This document shows positions 10,478-18,688 of a stretch of DNA of 62,872 nt, piece after piece. Source of the stretch: Deinococcus sp. LM3 (GTDB lineage: Bacteria > Deinococcota > Deinococci > Deinococcales > Deinococcaceae). The notes beneath the pieces were generated by a model. The model had not been told where the DNA came from. It made no database searches and saw nothing but the letters and a program-made list of their open reading frames with translations. Every line of letters starts with the position of its first letter. Position 1 is the stretch's first letter. Location of the stretch: NCBI RefSeq assembly GCF_002017875.1, contig NZ_MUFV01000006.1, positions 25,001-87,872 of the forward strand, in the 5' to 3' direction. Position numbers and translations under genes: made by a program.

Positions 10478-13423
10478 GTGAAACACGACTGGTCCCCCGA
10501 AGAGCTGGCTGGGCAGTTCACCCTGACCCATCCAGAACGGGCGTTCCTGGGCTTCAAGGGCGAGGCGGCCTCGCTAAGTCTGGCTGCGCTGCTCAAGACC
10601 TTTCAGCTCCAGGGCGAGTTTCTGGACCATCCCCAAGGGGTGCCCGGTGTGGTCGTCGATTTCCTGGCCCAGCAGCTTGCGGTCTCCCCGGCATGCTGGG
10701 CGGAGGTGGACTGGTCCACCCGAACCGCTCGGCGTTACCGCGATGAGGTGGCACACTTCTGTGGCTTCCGGGCCTTTCGGGGGCTGGATGAAACCGCGTT
10801 GATCGCCCATCTCATGCCTCTGATCGCCGATCTCAATTCAGACTCGGAAACCTTGAAACAGCAGGGACGAGAGTTTTTGCGGGGAGAGCGCCTCGTTCCG
10901 CCCACGGCGGAACGCCTGGGACGTTGCCTGCGCGCTGCCGTGAACAGGCAGGAAGCCCGCTGGTTGCAAGGCATTCAGGCTCGCCTCAAGCCCCAGTCCT
11001 GTCAGTCCTTGGACGCTTTGATCAGCACTGACGCGGCGGCAGATGACCTGCAACCCCTTCTGGTCATCCGCTCCACGCTGGCCGCGCTCAAGGACACCGC
11101 CGGGCGGGTCAAGGTGGACACCGTCCTCGAAGAACTCGCCAAGCTCGACGAATTGCGCGCCCTGGGGCTGACTTCCGAGGTTTTCACTGGCGTTCCGCCC
11201 AGAGTCGTCGGGCAGTACCGTCGCCGGGCGGCCAGCGAACCGCCCCGCGAATTGCGACGCCATCCCGCCCCCTTGCGCCATGTCCTGCTGGCCGCGCTGT
11301 GCTGGCAACGCCAGACCGAAGTCACCGATGACCTGGTGGAACTGCTCATCCGGGTGGCCCACCACATCGGCACCCACGCCGAGAGCAAGGTGGAGGCGGA
11401 GTTGCTGCGGCAACTCCGGCGGGTCAGGGGCAAGAGTGCGCTGCTGTTCAAGCTGGCGAAGGCCGCCCGCGCTCAGCCGGAAGGAGCAGTACGGGAAGTG
11501 ATCTATCCGGTGGTGCCGGAGCCGGTTCTCGATGACCTGATCCGCGAGATGGAGGCCGAGGGCAACTATGACCGCCAGGTGCGCCTGGTTACGCGCAATT
11601 CCTACGGCCACCATTATCGCCGGGCCATCTCGTTGCTGCTGGACGCCCTGACCTTCCGCTGCAATAACGACCGCCACCGGCCCATCATGCGGGCGCTGGA
11701 GCTGCTGGCGAAATACCGGGACCGCCGGACCTTGACCTTTCCCCTGAACGAGGACGTGCCGCTGGGTGGTGTCGTCAAGGACGACTGGCAGGCCCTGGTC
11801 CTCGATGACGTCGAGGGGCGCAAGGTCAACCGCGTCACCTACGAGATGTGCGTCCTGACCACGCTGCGTGACAAGATCCGCTGCAAGGAGGTCTGGGTCG
11901 AGGGAGCCGGGCGTTTCCGCAATCCCGATGAGGACCTTCCCGGCGACTTCGAGCAGAAACGGGCCGAGTACTACTCGGCCCTGGCCCAACCGGGTGAAGC
12001 TCAGACGTTTACCCGTCAGCTTCGCACCCACATGGAAACCGCGCTGGACGCACTGAACACCGATCTTCCCACCAACGCCAGAGTCAAGCTGGTCACGTCG
12101 AAGAAGGGGAAGGGGCGGCTGTCAATCTCGCCGCTGGCCGCCCTCCCCGAACCGCAGAACATCACCCGGCTGGCCGCGGCGCTGGTACAGCGCTGGCCGA
12201 TGACCAACCTGCTGGATGTCCTGAAAGAAACGGAACTGCGGACCGGGTTCACCACCGCCTTCCATTCGGTGGCAGCCCGTGAGGTGCTGAGCCGTGAGGT
12301 GGTGCAGCGCCGATTGCTGCTGTGTCTGCACGGCATCGGCACCAACGCGGGCCTGAAGCGGATGTGCAGTGGGGGCGGGGAGGACAGCTTCGCTGACCTC
12401 CAGTACATCCGTCGTCGCTACGTCCACAAGGAACACCTCCGGGCAGCGATCAGCCGCGTGTGCAACGCCATCTTTCAGGCTAGGGACGCCACGCTGTGGG
12501 GCGAGGCCACCACCGCCTGCGCCTCGGACAGCAAGAAGTTCGGGGCCTGGGACCAGAACCTGATGACCGAGTGGCACGCCCGCTACGGCGGTCCCGGCGT
12601 GATGGTGTACTGGCACGTCGAGCAGCATTCGGTGTGCATTTACAGCCAGCTCAAAAGCTGTTCCAGCAGCGAGGTGGCCGCCATGATCGAGGGCGTGCTT
12701 CGGCACGACACCGAGATGGCGGTGGACAAGAATTACGTAGACACCCACGGCCAGAGCGAGGTGGGCTTCGCATTCTGTCAGCTACTCGGCTTTCAGCTTC
12801 TGCCGCGTCTGAAGAACATCAAGCACCAGAAGCTGTACCGCCCCAATAAGGGCGAGCCAGAAAAATACGTCCACCTGCAAGCGATCCTGACCCGCCCGAT
12901 CCAGTGGGAGCTGATCGAGCAGCAATACGATGAGATGATCAAGCTCGCCACCGCCCTGCGGCTGGGGACGGCGGACGCCGAGAGCATCCTGCGGCGCTTT
13001 ACCCGCCAGAACGTGCAGCACCCGACGTACCGGGCGCTGGCTGAGTTGGGGAAAGCGGTGAAAACCGCTTTCCTGTGCGACTATCTGCGCCAAGAGAGCC
13101 TGCGCCGCGAGATCCACGAGGGCTTGCAGGTGATCGAGTCGTGGAACAGCGCCAACGACTTCATCCTGTACGGCAAGGGTGGCGAGTTCACCAGCAACCG
13201 CATCGAGGAGCAGGAAATCCAGATGCTGGGCCTGCACCTGCTCCAGGTCAGCCTGGTCTACGTCAATACGCTGATGATGCAGCAGGTGCTGTCAGAGCCG
13301 GAGTGGCAGGGGCAGTTGACCGGGGCGGACCTGCGGGCCTTGACCCCACTGAAGTGGCAGCACATCAATCCCTACGGCACCTTCACGCTGAATATGCATG
13401 AGCGGCTGCCACTCAGGGTCTAG
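10478..13423 (+). CDS. tnpA: Tn3-family DDE transposase
   Basis: A complete TnpA of 981 residues. I place the start at the GTG at 10478 (VKHDWSPEELAGQFTL), 7 bp after tnpR and matching the usual Tn3 N-terminus; the longer frame only overlaps tnpR. Catalytic blocks are ACASDSKKFGAWD (Asp), YVDTHGQSEVGFAF (Asp) and GGEFTSNRIEEQEIQMLGL (Glu). It ends 12 bp before the right terminal repeat. With both ends, res and tnpR present, the element appears able to move and could also mobilise related ends in trans. Confidence 0.92.
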   Translation: MKHDWSPEELAGQFTLTHPERAFLGFKGEAASLSLAALLKTFQLQGEFLDHPQGVPGVVVDFLAQQLAVSPACWAEVDWSTRTARRYRDEVAHFCGFRAFRGLDETALIAHLMPLIADLNSDSETLKQQGREFLRGERLVPPTAERLGRCLRAAVNRQEARWLQGIQARLKPQSCQSLDALISTDAAADDLQPLLVIRSTLAALKDTAGRVKVDTVLEELAKLDELRALGLTSEVFTGVPPRVVGQYRRRAASEPPRELRRHPAPLRHVLLAALCWQRQTEVTDDLVELLIRVAHHIGTHAESKVEAELLRQLRRVRGKSALLFKLAKAARAQPEGAVREVIYPVVPEPVLDDLIREMEAEGNYDRQVRLVTRNSYGHHYRRAISLLLDALTFRCNNDRHRPIMRALELLAKYRDRRTLTFPLNEDVPLGGVVKDDWQALVLDDVEGRKVNRVTYEMCVLTTLRDKIRCKEVWVEGAGRFRNPDEDLPGDFEQKRAEYYSALAQPGEAQTFTRQLRTHMETALDALNTDLPTNARVKLVTSKKGKGRLSISPLAALPEPQNITRLAAALVQRWPMTNLLDVLKETELRTGFTTAFHSVAAREVLSREVVQRRLLLCLHGIGTNAGLKRMCSGGGEDSFADLQYIRRRYVHKEHLRAAISRVCNAIFQARDATLWGEATTACASDSKKFGAWDQNLMTEWHARYGGPGVMVYWHVEQHSVCIYSQLKSCSSSEVAAMIEGVLRHDTEMAVDKNYVDTHGQSEVGFAFCQLLGFQLLPRLKNIKHQKLYRPNKGEPEKYVHLQAILTRPIQWELIEQQYDEMIKLATALRLGTADAESILRRFTRQNVQHPTYRALAELGKAVKTAFLCDYLRQESLRREIHEGLQVIESWNSANDFILYGKGGEFTSNRIEEQEIQMLGLHLLQVSLVYVNTLMMQQVLSEPEWQGQLTGADLRALTPLKWQHINPYGTFTLNMHERLPLRV

Positions 13424-13472
13424 CGGGTACAGGCGAGTTGGACAAATTTTTGTCCTTCGCTAGGTTAAGCCC

Positions 13473-13617
13473 TACACCAAGAGTCATCCCCCGGAGAGTG
13501 GACACAGAGGGGGAGGTGGGGGTGCATTACGCGTGGACAGGCCGACGGAGTCGGCCTCGTCGTCCCCCACCCTGCGCCTGACCGTGCTCGATCTCGACGA
13601 CCGCGTGACCCCGGACG
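13473..13617 (+). other. gap between transposon and IS4-type element; possible gene remnant
   Basis: This 145-bp piece is trapped between two mobile elements. One plus-strand frame reads SSPTLRLTVLDLDDRVTPD with GC-rich codon choice typical of the host genes, suggesting a fragment of a disrupted gene; it is too short to identify. It also contains a GGCCGAC-GAGTCGGCC hairpin. Confidence 0.3.
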
Positions 13618-14749
13618 CTGACTACCCCTCAAAACGGGGCATGAGTGTGCTCAAGGCGCGCCAGGATGCGCCGGACGGATGCAGCAGAAGATCTTGGAGA
13701 TGATCAAGCCCGAGTCGAAACACGGACACCGCACGGTGTCCGTGTTTCTTTACTTTGGTCGCCGTTCGACGTGCTACGACCTCGCCCGTCACGCACGCCC
13801 AGATGAAGGCGACGCTGACGACCGTCAGGAGCGAAGACACTCGTTCGGCGCGTGTCAGACCCGTATCTTCCAGGTTGAACCCTCTGGTTTTCAACGCGGC
13901 GTGCAGATTCTCTGTTTGCCAGCGCAGGGCATACCGGCGCATGTTCGGCAGGGCGTGGCCCCGATACGCCAGGTACAGCATTTCACCGGCTGCGTTTTGC
14001 GTGGCCGCCACCCGCAGATTCACACCGTAGATGCGGGTCTGGCGATGCCAGACCCTGACTTCACCCACCTGAAGGTTCTTGAAGACTGCCCAGACCGGCA
14101 TGCAGTACGCGCCGATCGTAGCGCGAGCTGGGAGACGAATGCAGGGCGCAATCCCGTGCTGGTCGAGGAATCGAAACCAGTGCTGCCCAATGAATTCACG
14201 ATCCGCGAGCAGGCACCGGATCTCCCGATCTGGGCAGAGCTTCAGGAAGCGCTCCACGAGCGCTTCCCGGACACAGGAACGACTGGCCCCCCCGTGCGGG
14301 AGCAGTGTCCACATCAGCGGCAAACTGAACCCGTTCCACACGGCAGAGAGCAGGAGAATATTGACGTCCTGCTGTCCAAGTTTCCAGTTGGTGCGGTCGA
14401 GAATGAGGTCGACTGGGCCGGGCGGGAGAAAGGACAAGGCGAATCGGGGGAACAGCGCCTCAGGAAACGGGAACTGGACGAACCGGCAGAGCCGCTGATA
14501 CCGAGTCGTCAACGAGCCTGGGAGAGCGACGTGTGTCTTCAAGCTGTACAGGACGACGGTGCGCGCCTGAATGACCGCCAGGATCAGTGCCGTGAAGACG
14601 ACGAGGCGGCGGGCGTCCACAGGGAAAGCAGACCGCAAGGCGGTCTGCAAGGTATCGTGAGGTGGTCGGTTCCCAAGGGTTTTCATCGCAGAAATACCGT
14701 ACAGGAGCCGACTTTCTGCTGCCTACTGTGCGTTTTGAAGGGTAGTCAG
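13618..14749 (-). mobile_element. IS4-type insertion sequence, 1132 bp
   Basis: The ends CTGACTACCCCTCAAAACG (left) and CTGACTACCCTTCAAAACG (right, reverse complement) form imperfect inverted repeats that frame a single transposase gene. I could not define a target duplication from the flanks. Confidence 0.75.
13622..14686 (-). CDS. IS4-family transposase
   Basis: The 354-residue intact frame has the IS4 DDE blocks: LILDRTNWKLGQ (first Asp), RCLLADREFIG (second Asp) and the Y-x2-R-x3-E-x6-K signature in YALRWQTENLHAALKTRGF. The start MKTLGNRPPHD lies inside the left flank of the element, and the stop is a few bases from the other repeat. It is unrelated to the frameshifted IS4-type transposase at 33918-35029 beyond general family features. 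Confidence 0.85.
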   Translation of the reverse strand: MKTLGNRPPHDTLQTALRSAFPVDARRLVVFTALILAVIQARTVVLYSLKTHVALPGSLTTRYQRLCRFVQFPFPEALFPRFALSFLPPGPVDLILDRTNWKLGQQDVNILLLSAVWNGFSLPLMWTLLPHGGASRSCVREALVERFLKLCPDREIRCLLADREFIGQHWFRFLDQHGIAPCIRLPARATIGAYCMPVWAVFKNLQVGEVRVWHRQTRIYGVNLRVAATQNAAGEMLYLAYRGHALPNMRRYALRWQTENLHAALKTRGFNLEDTGLTRAERVSSLLTVVSVAFIWACVTGEVVARRTATKVKKHGHRAVSVFRLGLDHLQDLLLHPSGASWRALSTLMPRFEG

Positions 14750-15218
14750 GTTGTTGACACTTAGGAGCTCGGGTGGACTGGAAGCCCCTCGCTCTCACAG
14801 GCGCTGTTTGCCGGTGGACACCGTACTTTCGGAAACGCTGGGCACTTGGGCGGGCCTTTTTGGAACTAGCTCGTTTGCGGTGAGAAGCTGCTGGGCACAC
14901 AAACGCCGTTCTTGCGGTGGTTGATGGGTCAAGCTGAAGATTCGCCATACACGGAGTACTTCCCAACTCGGTCTTCCGTCGCTCGCTCATACCGGAATAA
15001 ATAAGAGAGGGCCCCCACACCGGGGGCCCTCTTCGCCGTCAATTGCAATGAGACACTCCAACAATTCACCAACTGTCGCTTCGCCTCCAGCGTCTGGCGC
15101 TCAAACGCGTGCCCCAGTAAGGGTGGTCCGGCCAGAGCGTCTTGCGCGTGATCGAGCCTTCCGCACAGCGTGGGTGCATTATTTACCCCGAATGTTTGAG
15201 CCGAAGCGGCCCACGACC
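14750..15218. other. non-coding stretch after the IS4-type element
   Basis: No convincing gene is seen in these 469 bases. The only clear feature is the hairpin at 15006-15032. Short open frames here lack ribosome sites and recognisable proteins. Confidence 0.5.
15006..15032 (-). terminator. hairpin terminator
   Basis: AGAGGGCCCCC pairs perfectly with GGGGGCCCTCT around the loop ACACC. On the minus strand it is followed by CTTATTTATT, so it fits as terminator of the three-gene operon at 15219-17033, about 190 bp past the last stop. Confidence 0.65.
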
Positions 15219-15713
15219 TCACTTCCGCCGAACAAGCTCCCACTCATTGACAATCGCTTCCTGGGGCCACTCGAAACGCTCGCGTACGATTCCGAGCCCA
15301 GCAACCCACCAGCGGTCGAAAGTGATCGCATCTGTAGCCGTACGAACTACGTAACACGGCCGTTCTTCCCACTTCGTCACGTCTAAGAGCGACAGTTGCC
15401 CATCTTCTAATCGGTCACTCTTGGCAACCGTCTGACCATGCTCAGCTGCTGCTGGCAACTCAAGGACAGGGCTAGACGATCGCACATCGTCGCCATTCTC
15501 ACTGCGAGGAATCTGGGCTCCGTGGCAGTAAATTCCGTCCGGGGCCACCAAATACACTTCTTTGGTTTCTCCGGCTTCGGAGTCGCCCATTGAACTAATG
15601 ACCTCGAATCGTTGGTCATCAATTTGAGAGACTTTTCGGTGCAATTCCTGTCCAGTCGCCATCTGGAAAACGAACTCTCCAGGAACCAAGAACTCAGTTG
15701 GGTTGATTTGCAT
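15219..15713 (-). CDS. hypothetical protein, beta-rich
   Basis: 164 residues from the ATG at 15713 (MQINPTEFLVPGEFVF), preceded by GGTGGG; a TTG 18 bp upstream is an alternative. There is no signal peptide. The pattern YVVRTATDAITFDRWWVAGLGIVRERFEW resembles the W/Y-APGVGLV motif at the end of many bacterial beta-sheet domains of unknown function, but no family can be named. It is the last gene of a probable operon, 64 bp after the cysteine-rich peptide gene. Confidence 0.65.
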   Translation of the reverse strand: MQINPTEFLVPGEFVFQMATGQELHRKVSQIDDQRFEVISSMGDSEAGETKEVYLVAPDGIYCHGAQIPRSENGDDVRSSSPVLELPAAAEHGQTVAKSDRLEDGQLSLLDVTKWEERPCYVVRTATDAITFDRWWVAGLGIVRERFEWPQEAIVNEWELVRRK

Positions 15714-15777
15714 TGTCGCCCACCGCCTCAATATTTTTTGAGGGGCACGAGAGGCCCCTCAAGTTACTCATCCAAAG

Positions 15778-16128
15778 CTATTGACTGTTGGCCTCGCACA
15801 CTGCCGTACAAGCAATGTAGCACGCGGCAACAAGCGGCGGCGAAACTGCACGTGGGCACAGCAGTGAGCATCTCAAGAAACAATCCAAAAGGTCCTGCGG
15901 TTCCGCCTCACCAGCGTTTTCCTCTACGAGGGCTGCCCAAGCAGCATCAGCGGACACCGGGGTGGACGCGGCGCTGCCAGTGGTGGAGACGCTCACCTCC
16001 GGCAGGTTTGCCCCAACCAAAGCTCCTGCTGGAGCACTCGAAGCCGCGTCTCCAGCTTGCGCCTGCGCGACTGCCCCCCCACCCCACGACAGGGCCAAAA
16101 GAACGAAGACACTGACAAATCCTTTCAT
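15778..16128 (-). CDS. secreted peptide with two CxxxCxxxC motifs
   Basis: The 116-residue precursor starts at the ATG at 16128 (MKGFVSVFVLLALSWGGGAVAQA), a Sec-type signal peptide with a likely cut after AQA. A low-complexity Ala/Ser/Thr/Pro segment follows, then a compact C-terminal tail with exactly six Cys at 83, 87, 91, 103, 107 and 111: two CxxxCxxxC motifs 12 residues apart. That spacing suits two helices clamped by disulfides. No family is recognised; halocin-C8-like or other disulfide-rich bacteriocin-type peptides are possible analogues. The gene lies 29 bp downstream of a double-thioredoxin gene, which suggests dedicated disulfide handling. Confidence 0.7.
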   Translation of the reverse strand: MKGFVSVFVLLALSWGGGAVAQAQAGDAASSAPAGALVGANLPEVSVSTTGSAASTPVSADAAWAALVEENAGEAEPQDLLDCFLRCSLLCPRAVSPPLVAACYIACTAVCEANSQ

Positions 16129-16157
16129 GATTTCTCCCTTCGCAACCTTTGTAGACA

Positions 16158-17033
16158 TCACCTAATGGGTATCTTCTGCAAAGATGTGTTGCCTGTGCCT
16201 GATCCAGTAAGTCTCCATGTGATCTCCCCAAGTTCATTGATGAGTATGAATGTCGGCGTTGCTTTGACGTTATACTCATTATATATTTTTCGATTACTTA
16301 ACTCATCAGATAAAATATCTATGTTGTTTTTTGCGCCAGCACTCTTAAATTGAGATTGCGTTTCGCTTATATTACTTGGAGCGATCACAAACATCCGCAG
16401 ACTTGGCTTGTCATAGCTTAACTGGATGACTTTAGGCAATTCTTGCCTGCAAAATTCACAATCAAATTGATGGAAGACCAGCAATGTATACCTGGAGTCA
16501 ATCCAAGCCACACCTTCTATTGGCGTAGCTCTGGCGCCGGGGGCACCTTTGGCGTACAACACAGTTTTCAAATCACCTTGAGAAAATTCACTTGCCAACT
16601 TCTCCAATTCCTCTAATGACAGTAGACCTTCGTAGAATCCCCGAATGACACTCCCTGAGTCGACAAATACGATTGCAGGGATGGATTTTAAGCCGTACTG
16701 GACGGCGATTTTGGCGTCCCTGTCCTCTTGTACTTCCGCAGTTATAGAGCTGCCAGCCAGCAGAGTTCTTCGAGCGACCGCTTCATCTGGAACGATGAGC
16801 GAAACTCGGATGCCGCCAAGTTGCTTCTGTATTACGGCCAAATGCGAGATTTGTAATGCACAGGATGAGCAGTCCGGTCTGACAAATAGATAGATGGTCG
16901 GCTGGACAGCCGAAGTACTCATGTCCTGTTTAAAGGATGAGCCATGTAGATCACCTCTCGTTATGCCAGTGAAAGCCTGTGCTGATGAGACAAGCAGGCA
17001 GACGAAGAGACAAATGAGCGCAATGGCACGCAT
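16158..17033 (-). CDS. exported protein with two thioredoxin-like domains
   Basis: 291 residues with an N-terminal signal (MRAIALICLFVCLLVSSAQA). Domain 1 (about 40-150) has DCSSC (Cys55, Cys58) and a cis-Pro site KSIPAIVFVDSG; domain 2 (about 175-285) has DCEFC (Cys192, Cys195) and KATPTFILINELG. Both domains keep active-site cysteines, so it should do thiol-disulfide exchange outside the cytoplasm. It is the first gene of an operon with the six-cysteine peptide and the 164-residue protein. A consensus CRP box lies 186 bp upstream. The sequence is AT-richer than its neighbours, which hints at acquisition. Its client is inferred to be the peptide. Confidence 0.8.
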   Translation of the reverse strand: MRAIALICLFVCLLVSSAQAFTGITRGDLHGSSFKQDMSTSAVQPTIYLFVRPDCSSCALQISHLAVIQKQLGGIRVSLIVPDEAVARRTLLAGSSITAEVQEDRDAKIAVQYGLKSIPAIVFVDSGSVIRGFYEGLLSLEELEKLASEFSQGDLKTVLYAKGAPGARATPIEGVAWIDSRYTLLVFHQFDCEFCRQELPKVIQLSYDKPSLRMFVIAPSNISETQSQFKSAGAKNNIDILSDELSNRKIYNEYNVKATPTFILINELGEITWRLTGSGTGNTSLQKIPIR

Positions 17034-17540
17034 TGAAGTACCCCCGATGTCTTGAATTTCGATGAGCGTAACAGTCTCAGCTTGACTGGTTGGCGCAAGT
17101 GTGGAGTCATGGCGGAAGTTAAATAAATAATTAATGTTTTAGAACATAACTTTAAACATTAAACTGTTTGAACTAAAGGAAGAGATATGGAAACGAAAAG
17201 GTGTAGAGTCGCCACTTTTGTGATCGCTATCACAAGCAGCCCTTTTGATTCTCGACTTTCAGATCGTCCAAAGGGTCGAGAGTGACCACTGGCACGGCTA
17301 CCAGCGTTTGTTATCAGACTTGGTTCTGGACTCTTACAAGCGTTATTACCAGACGCGACTGCCCTGGTTGTAGGTGATCGTTGGCTGATAATGAATCTTC
17401 TCAGACATGCGCCTTTGCACTTCGCGCCTTACATCCTCCAATAAATCCGTGTTCTGGAGCGCCTCGGCTTGTAGAGTCTGCAGGTCATTTCACAAGCGTC
17501 ACAAAGCTGGCGGCTCAGCTCCTTTTCGTTTCCATACCTT
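17034..17540. other. upstream region of the thioredoxin operon
   Basis: There is no convincing gene. An AT-rich block (about 17118-17200) precedes the CRP box at 17219. A 32-codon frame beginning ATG at 17187 after AAAGGAAGAG (METKRCRVATFVIAITSS) is possible but unsupported; the rest shows nothing recognisable. Confidence 0.4.
17219..17234. promoter_or_regulatory. CRP-family binding site
   Basis: TGTGATCGCTATCACA is a perfect match to the CRP consensus TGTGA-N6-TCACA. It lies 186 bp upstream of the thioredoxin operon start on the minus strand. Which promoter it serves is not certain. Confidence 0.6.
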
Positions 17541-17681
17541 GAGTTGGCTGGAACCAGACCCTGTCGGCGAATTCAGAAGAGGACGCCAGGAACGCCTGCT
17601 CACCGACAACCACCAGTCGCCGGAAGGACCAAACCACGCTGAGTTCGTAATTCGCCAGCAAAGGCTGGTTCCAGCCAACTC
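17541..17681. repeat. 141-bp MITE-like element, copy A
   Basis: The ends are 34-bp inverted repeats (28 of 34 matching) starting GAGTTGGCTGGAACCAG and containing GGCGAATT. It has the same length and end structure as 60393-60533. It contains no gene. The inner part of the repeat resembles the sequence just upstream of the IS1182-type transposase fragment at 25320. Confidence 0.7.
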
Positions 17682-17693
17682 CCCCCTCGCTTC

Positions 17694-17969
17694 TCATGCA
17701 GGAAAACAGGTTTTCAGGTTTTCGGGAATAGCATCCTGTAGGAGAAAGGGCTGGCCCTGACGCCAGCGCCGGAGCAGCCATTCCACCCAGATGTGCTCAT
17801 CGGCCTGCAGGACCAGCAGGTTCTCTGGCCGGGCGTCTTTCTTGTCGCCATTGAGGTGGTGCACCACTTCGCCGGGCTCCAGCGGGCGCCCAAGCTGCTG
17901 CGCCGCGACGACTCGGTGCAGATACTCCATCCGTTTCGTTTCCCGGTTGTAGATCTGAGGATAGGACAC
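17694..17969 (-). CDS. HNH endonuclease-like protein
   Basis: A small 91-residue protein; the ATG at 17969 follows AGGAGGTTC. The motif LHRVVAAQQLGRPLEPGEVVHHLNGDKKDARPENLLVL is the HNH fold as found in phage and plasmid HNH_3-type nucleases (H-V-x-H-N-G-D, then N for the third position). It is divergent from parA, with partition-like repeats between. Its last codons (PENLKTCF) are written in the same AACCTGAAAAC sequence as those repeats, so the gene end may double as a DNA site. Being so short, it could be a homing-type nuclease or a remnant. Confidence 0.75.
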   Translation of the reverse strand: MSYPQIYNRETKRMEYLHRVVAAQQLGRPLEPGEVVHHLNGDKKDARPENLLVLQADEHIWVEWLLRRWRQGQPFLLQDAIPENLKTCFPA

Positions 17970-17987
17970 AGAACCTCCTGAAAGACT

Positions 17988-18051
17988 GAATACCTGAAAA
18001 GAAGAATACCTGAAAACGGGTATAGGGGTATACCTGAAAACAGGTTTTCAG
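17988..18051. repeat. partition-site-like repeats upstream of parA
   Basis: Three copies of ATACCTGAAAA (17990-18000, 18006-18016, 18030-18040) end in the palindrome CTGAAAACAGGTTTTCAG (18034-18051), 14 bp before the parA start. The core AACCTGAAAAC/GTTTTCAGGTT recurs at 17705-17726 and at 20174-20276. Its position next to parA suggests a centromere and operator. Confidence 0.65.
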
Positions 18052-18064
18052 TACTCTGTAAACG

Positions 18065-18688
18065 ATGTACAAAATTGCCATTGCCAACGACAAGGGCGGC
18101 GTCGGGAAAACCACGACCGCCGTCATGCTGGCCACGCTACTGGCCGAGCGCGGCCCGACCCTCCTGATTGACGCGGACGAGAAGACCGCGAGTGCCATGG
18201 AGTGGGCCCAGGCCGGACCCGGTCTGTCCTGCGACGTGGTGCCCATGGAGGCCTTCGAGAATCTGGCCCTCGACCCGTACAGCTACCTGGTGTTCGACAC
18301 CAAAGCCGGTGAGGAAGCGGGCGACCTGCTGGCCCTGTCCCGGGCAGTCGATCTGCTGATCGTACCGACCAAACCCGACGCGCTGAGCCTGCGTGCCCTA
18401 CCGAAGACCCTGGCGCCCCTGATGGAGCAGGGCGTGTCCAACTACCGGGTCCTTATCACCGATGTGCCCCCCGCCCCGAGCACGGACGGGCACGAGGCGC
18501 GGGTGGCCCTGATGGACCTGAACGTCCCGGTCTTCAGCCGTGACATCCGGCGGGCCAGTGCCTTCAACAAGGCCGCCCTGGCCGGCACGCGGGTGCGGGA
18601 CGTCAAGGGAGATCAGCGGGCCAAGCTCGCCCACATGGATTACGACCTGGTGCTCAAGGAGATCCTGAAGTCAGTAACCCCGCGCTAA
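18065..18688 (+). CDS. parA: ParA-family partition ATPase
   Basis: 207 residues, Walker-type ATPase that positions plasmids together with a DNA-binding partner. The deviant Walker A KGGVGKTT is at 10-17, Walker A' is TLLIDADEKTAS, and the switch blocks YLVFDTKAGEE and LIVPTKPDALSLRAL follow. The short form without an N-terminal helix-turn-helix fits type Ib ParA, which pairs with small ribbon-helix-helix proteins; one is encoded at 20112. A tnpB element is inserted at the 3' end, so the last residues (SVTPR) come from the insertion. The core enzyme appears whole. Confidence 0.9.
   Translation: MYKIAIANDKGGVGKTTTAVMLATLLAERGPTLLIDADEKTASAMEWAQAGPGLSCDVVPMEAFENLALDPYSYLVFDTKAGEEAGDLLALSRAVDLLIVPTKPDALSLRALPKTLAPLMEQGVSNYRVLITDVPPAPSTDGHEARVALMDLNVPVFSRDIRRASAFNKAALAGTRVRDVKGDQRAKLAHMDYDLVLKEILKSVTPR

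Larger units (their letters stand above)
8306..13472. mobile_element. Tn3-family transposon with lipoprotein cargo, 5167 bp
   Basis: The ends are 38-bp inverted repeats at 8306-8343 and 13435-13472, 32 of 38 positions matching and both starting GGGCTTAACCTAGCGAA. Inside are two cargo genes (8425-9583, minus strand), a res site, tnpR and tnpA (plus strand). The flanks GACGG and TACAC differ, so no 5-bp target duplication is seen, consistent with a later rearrangement. The transposition genes look intact. Confidence 0.88.

Noticed and set aside
17187..17285. Short frame METKRCRVATFVIAITSS... with a good ribosome site
   Set aside because: Only 32 codons, no family, and it contains the CRP-type site, so regulatory DNA is the simpler reading.
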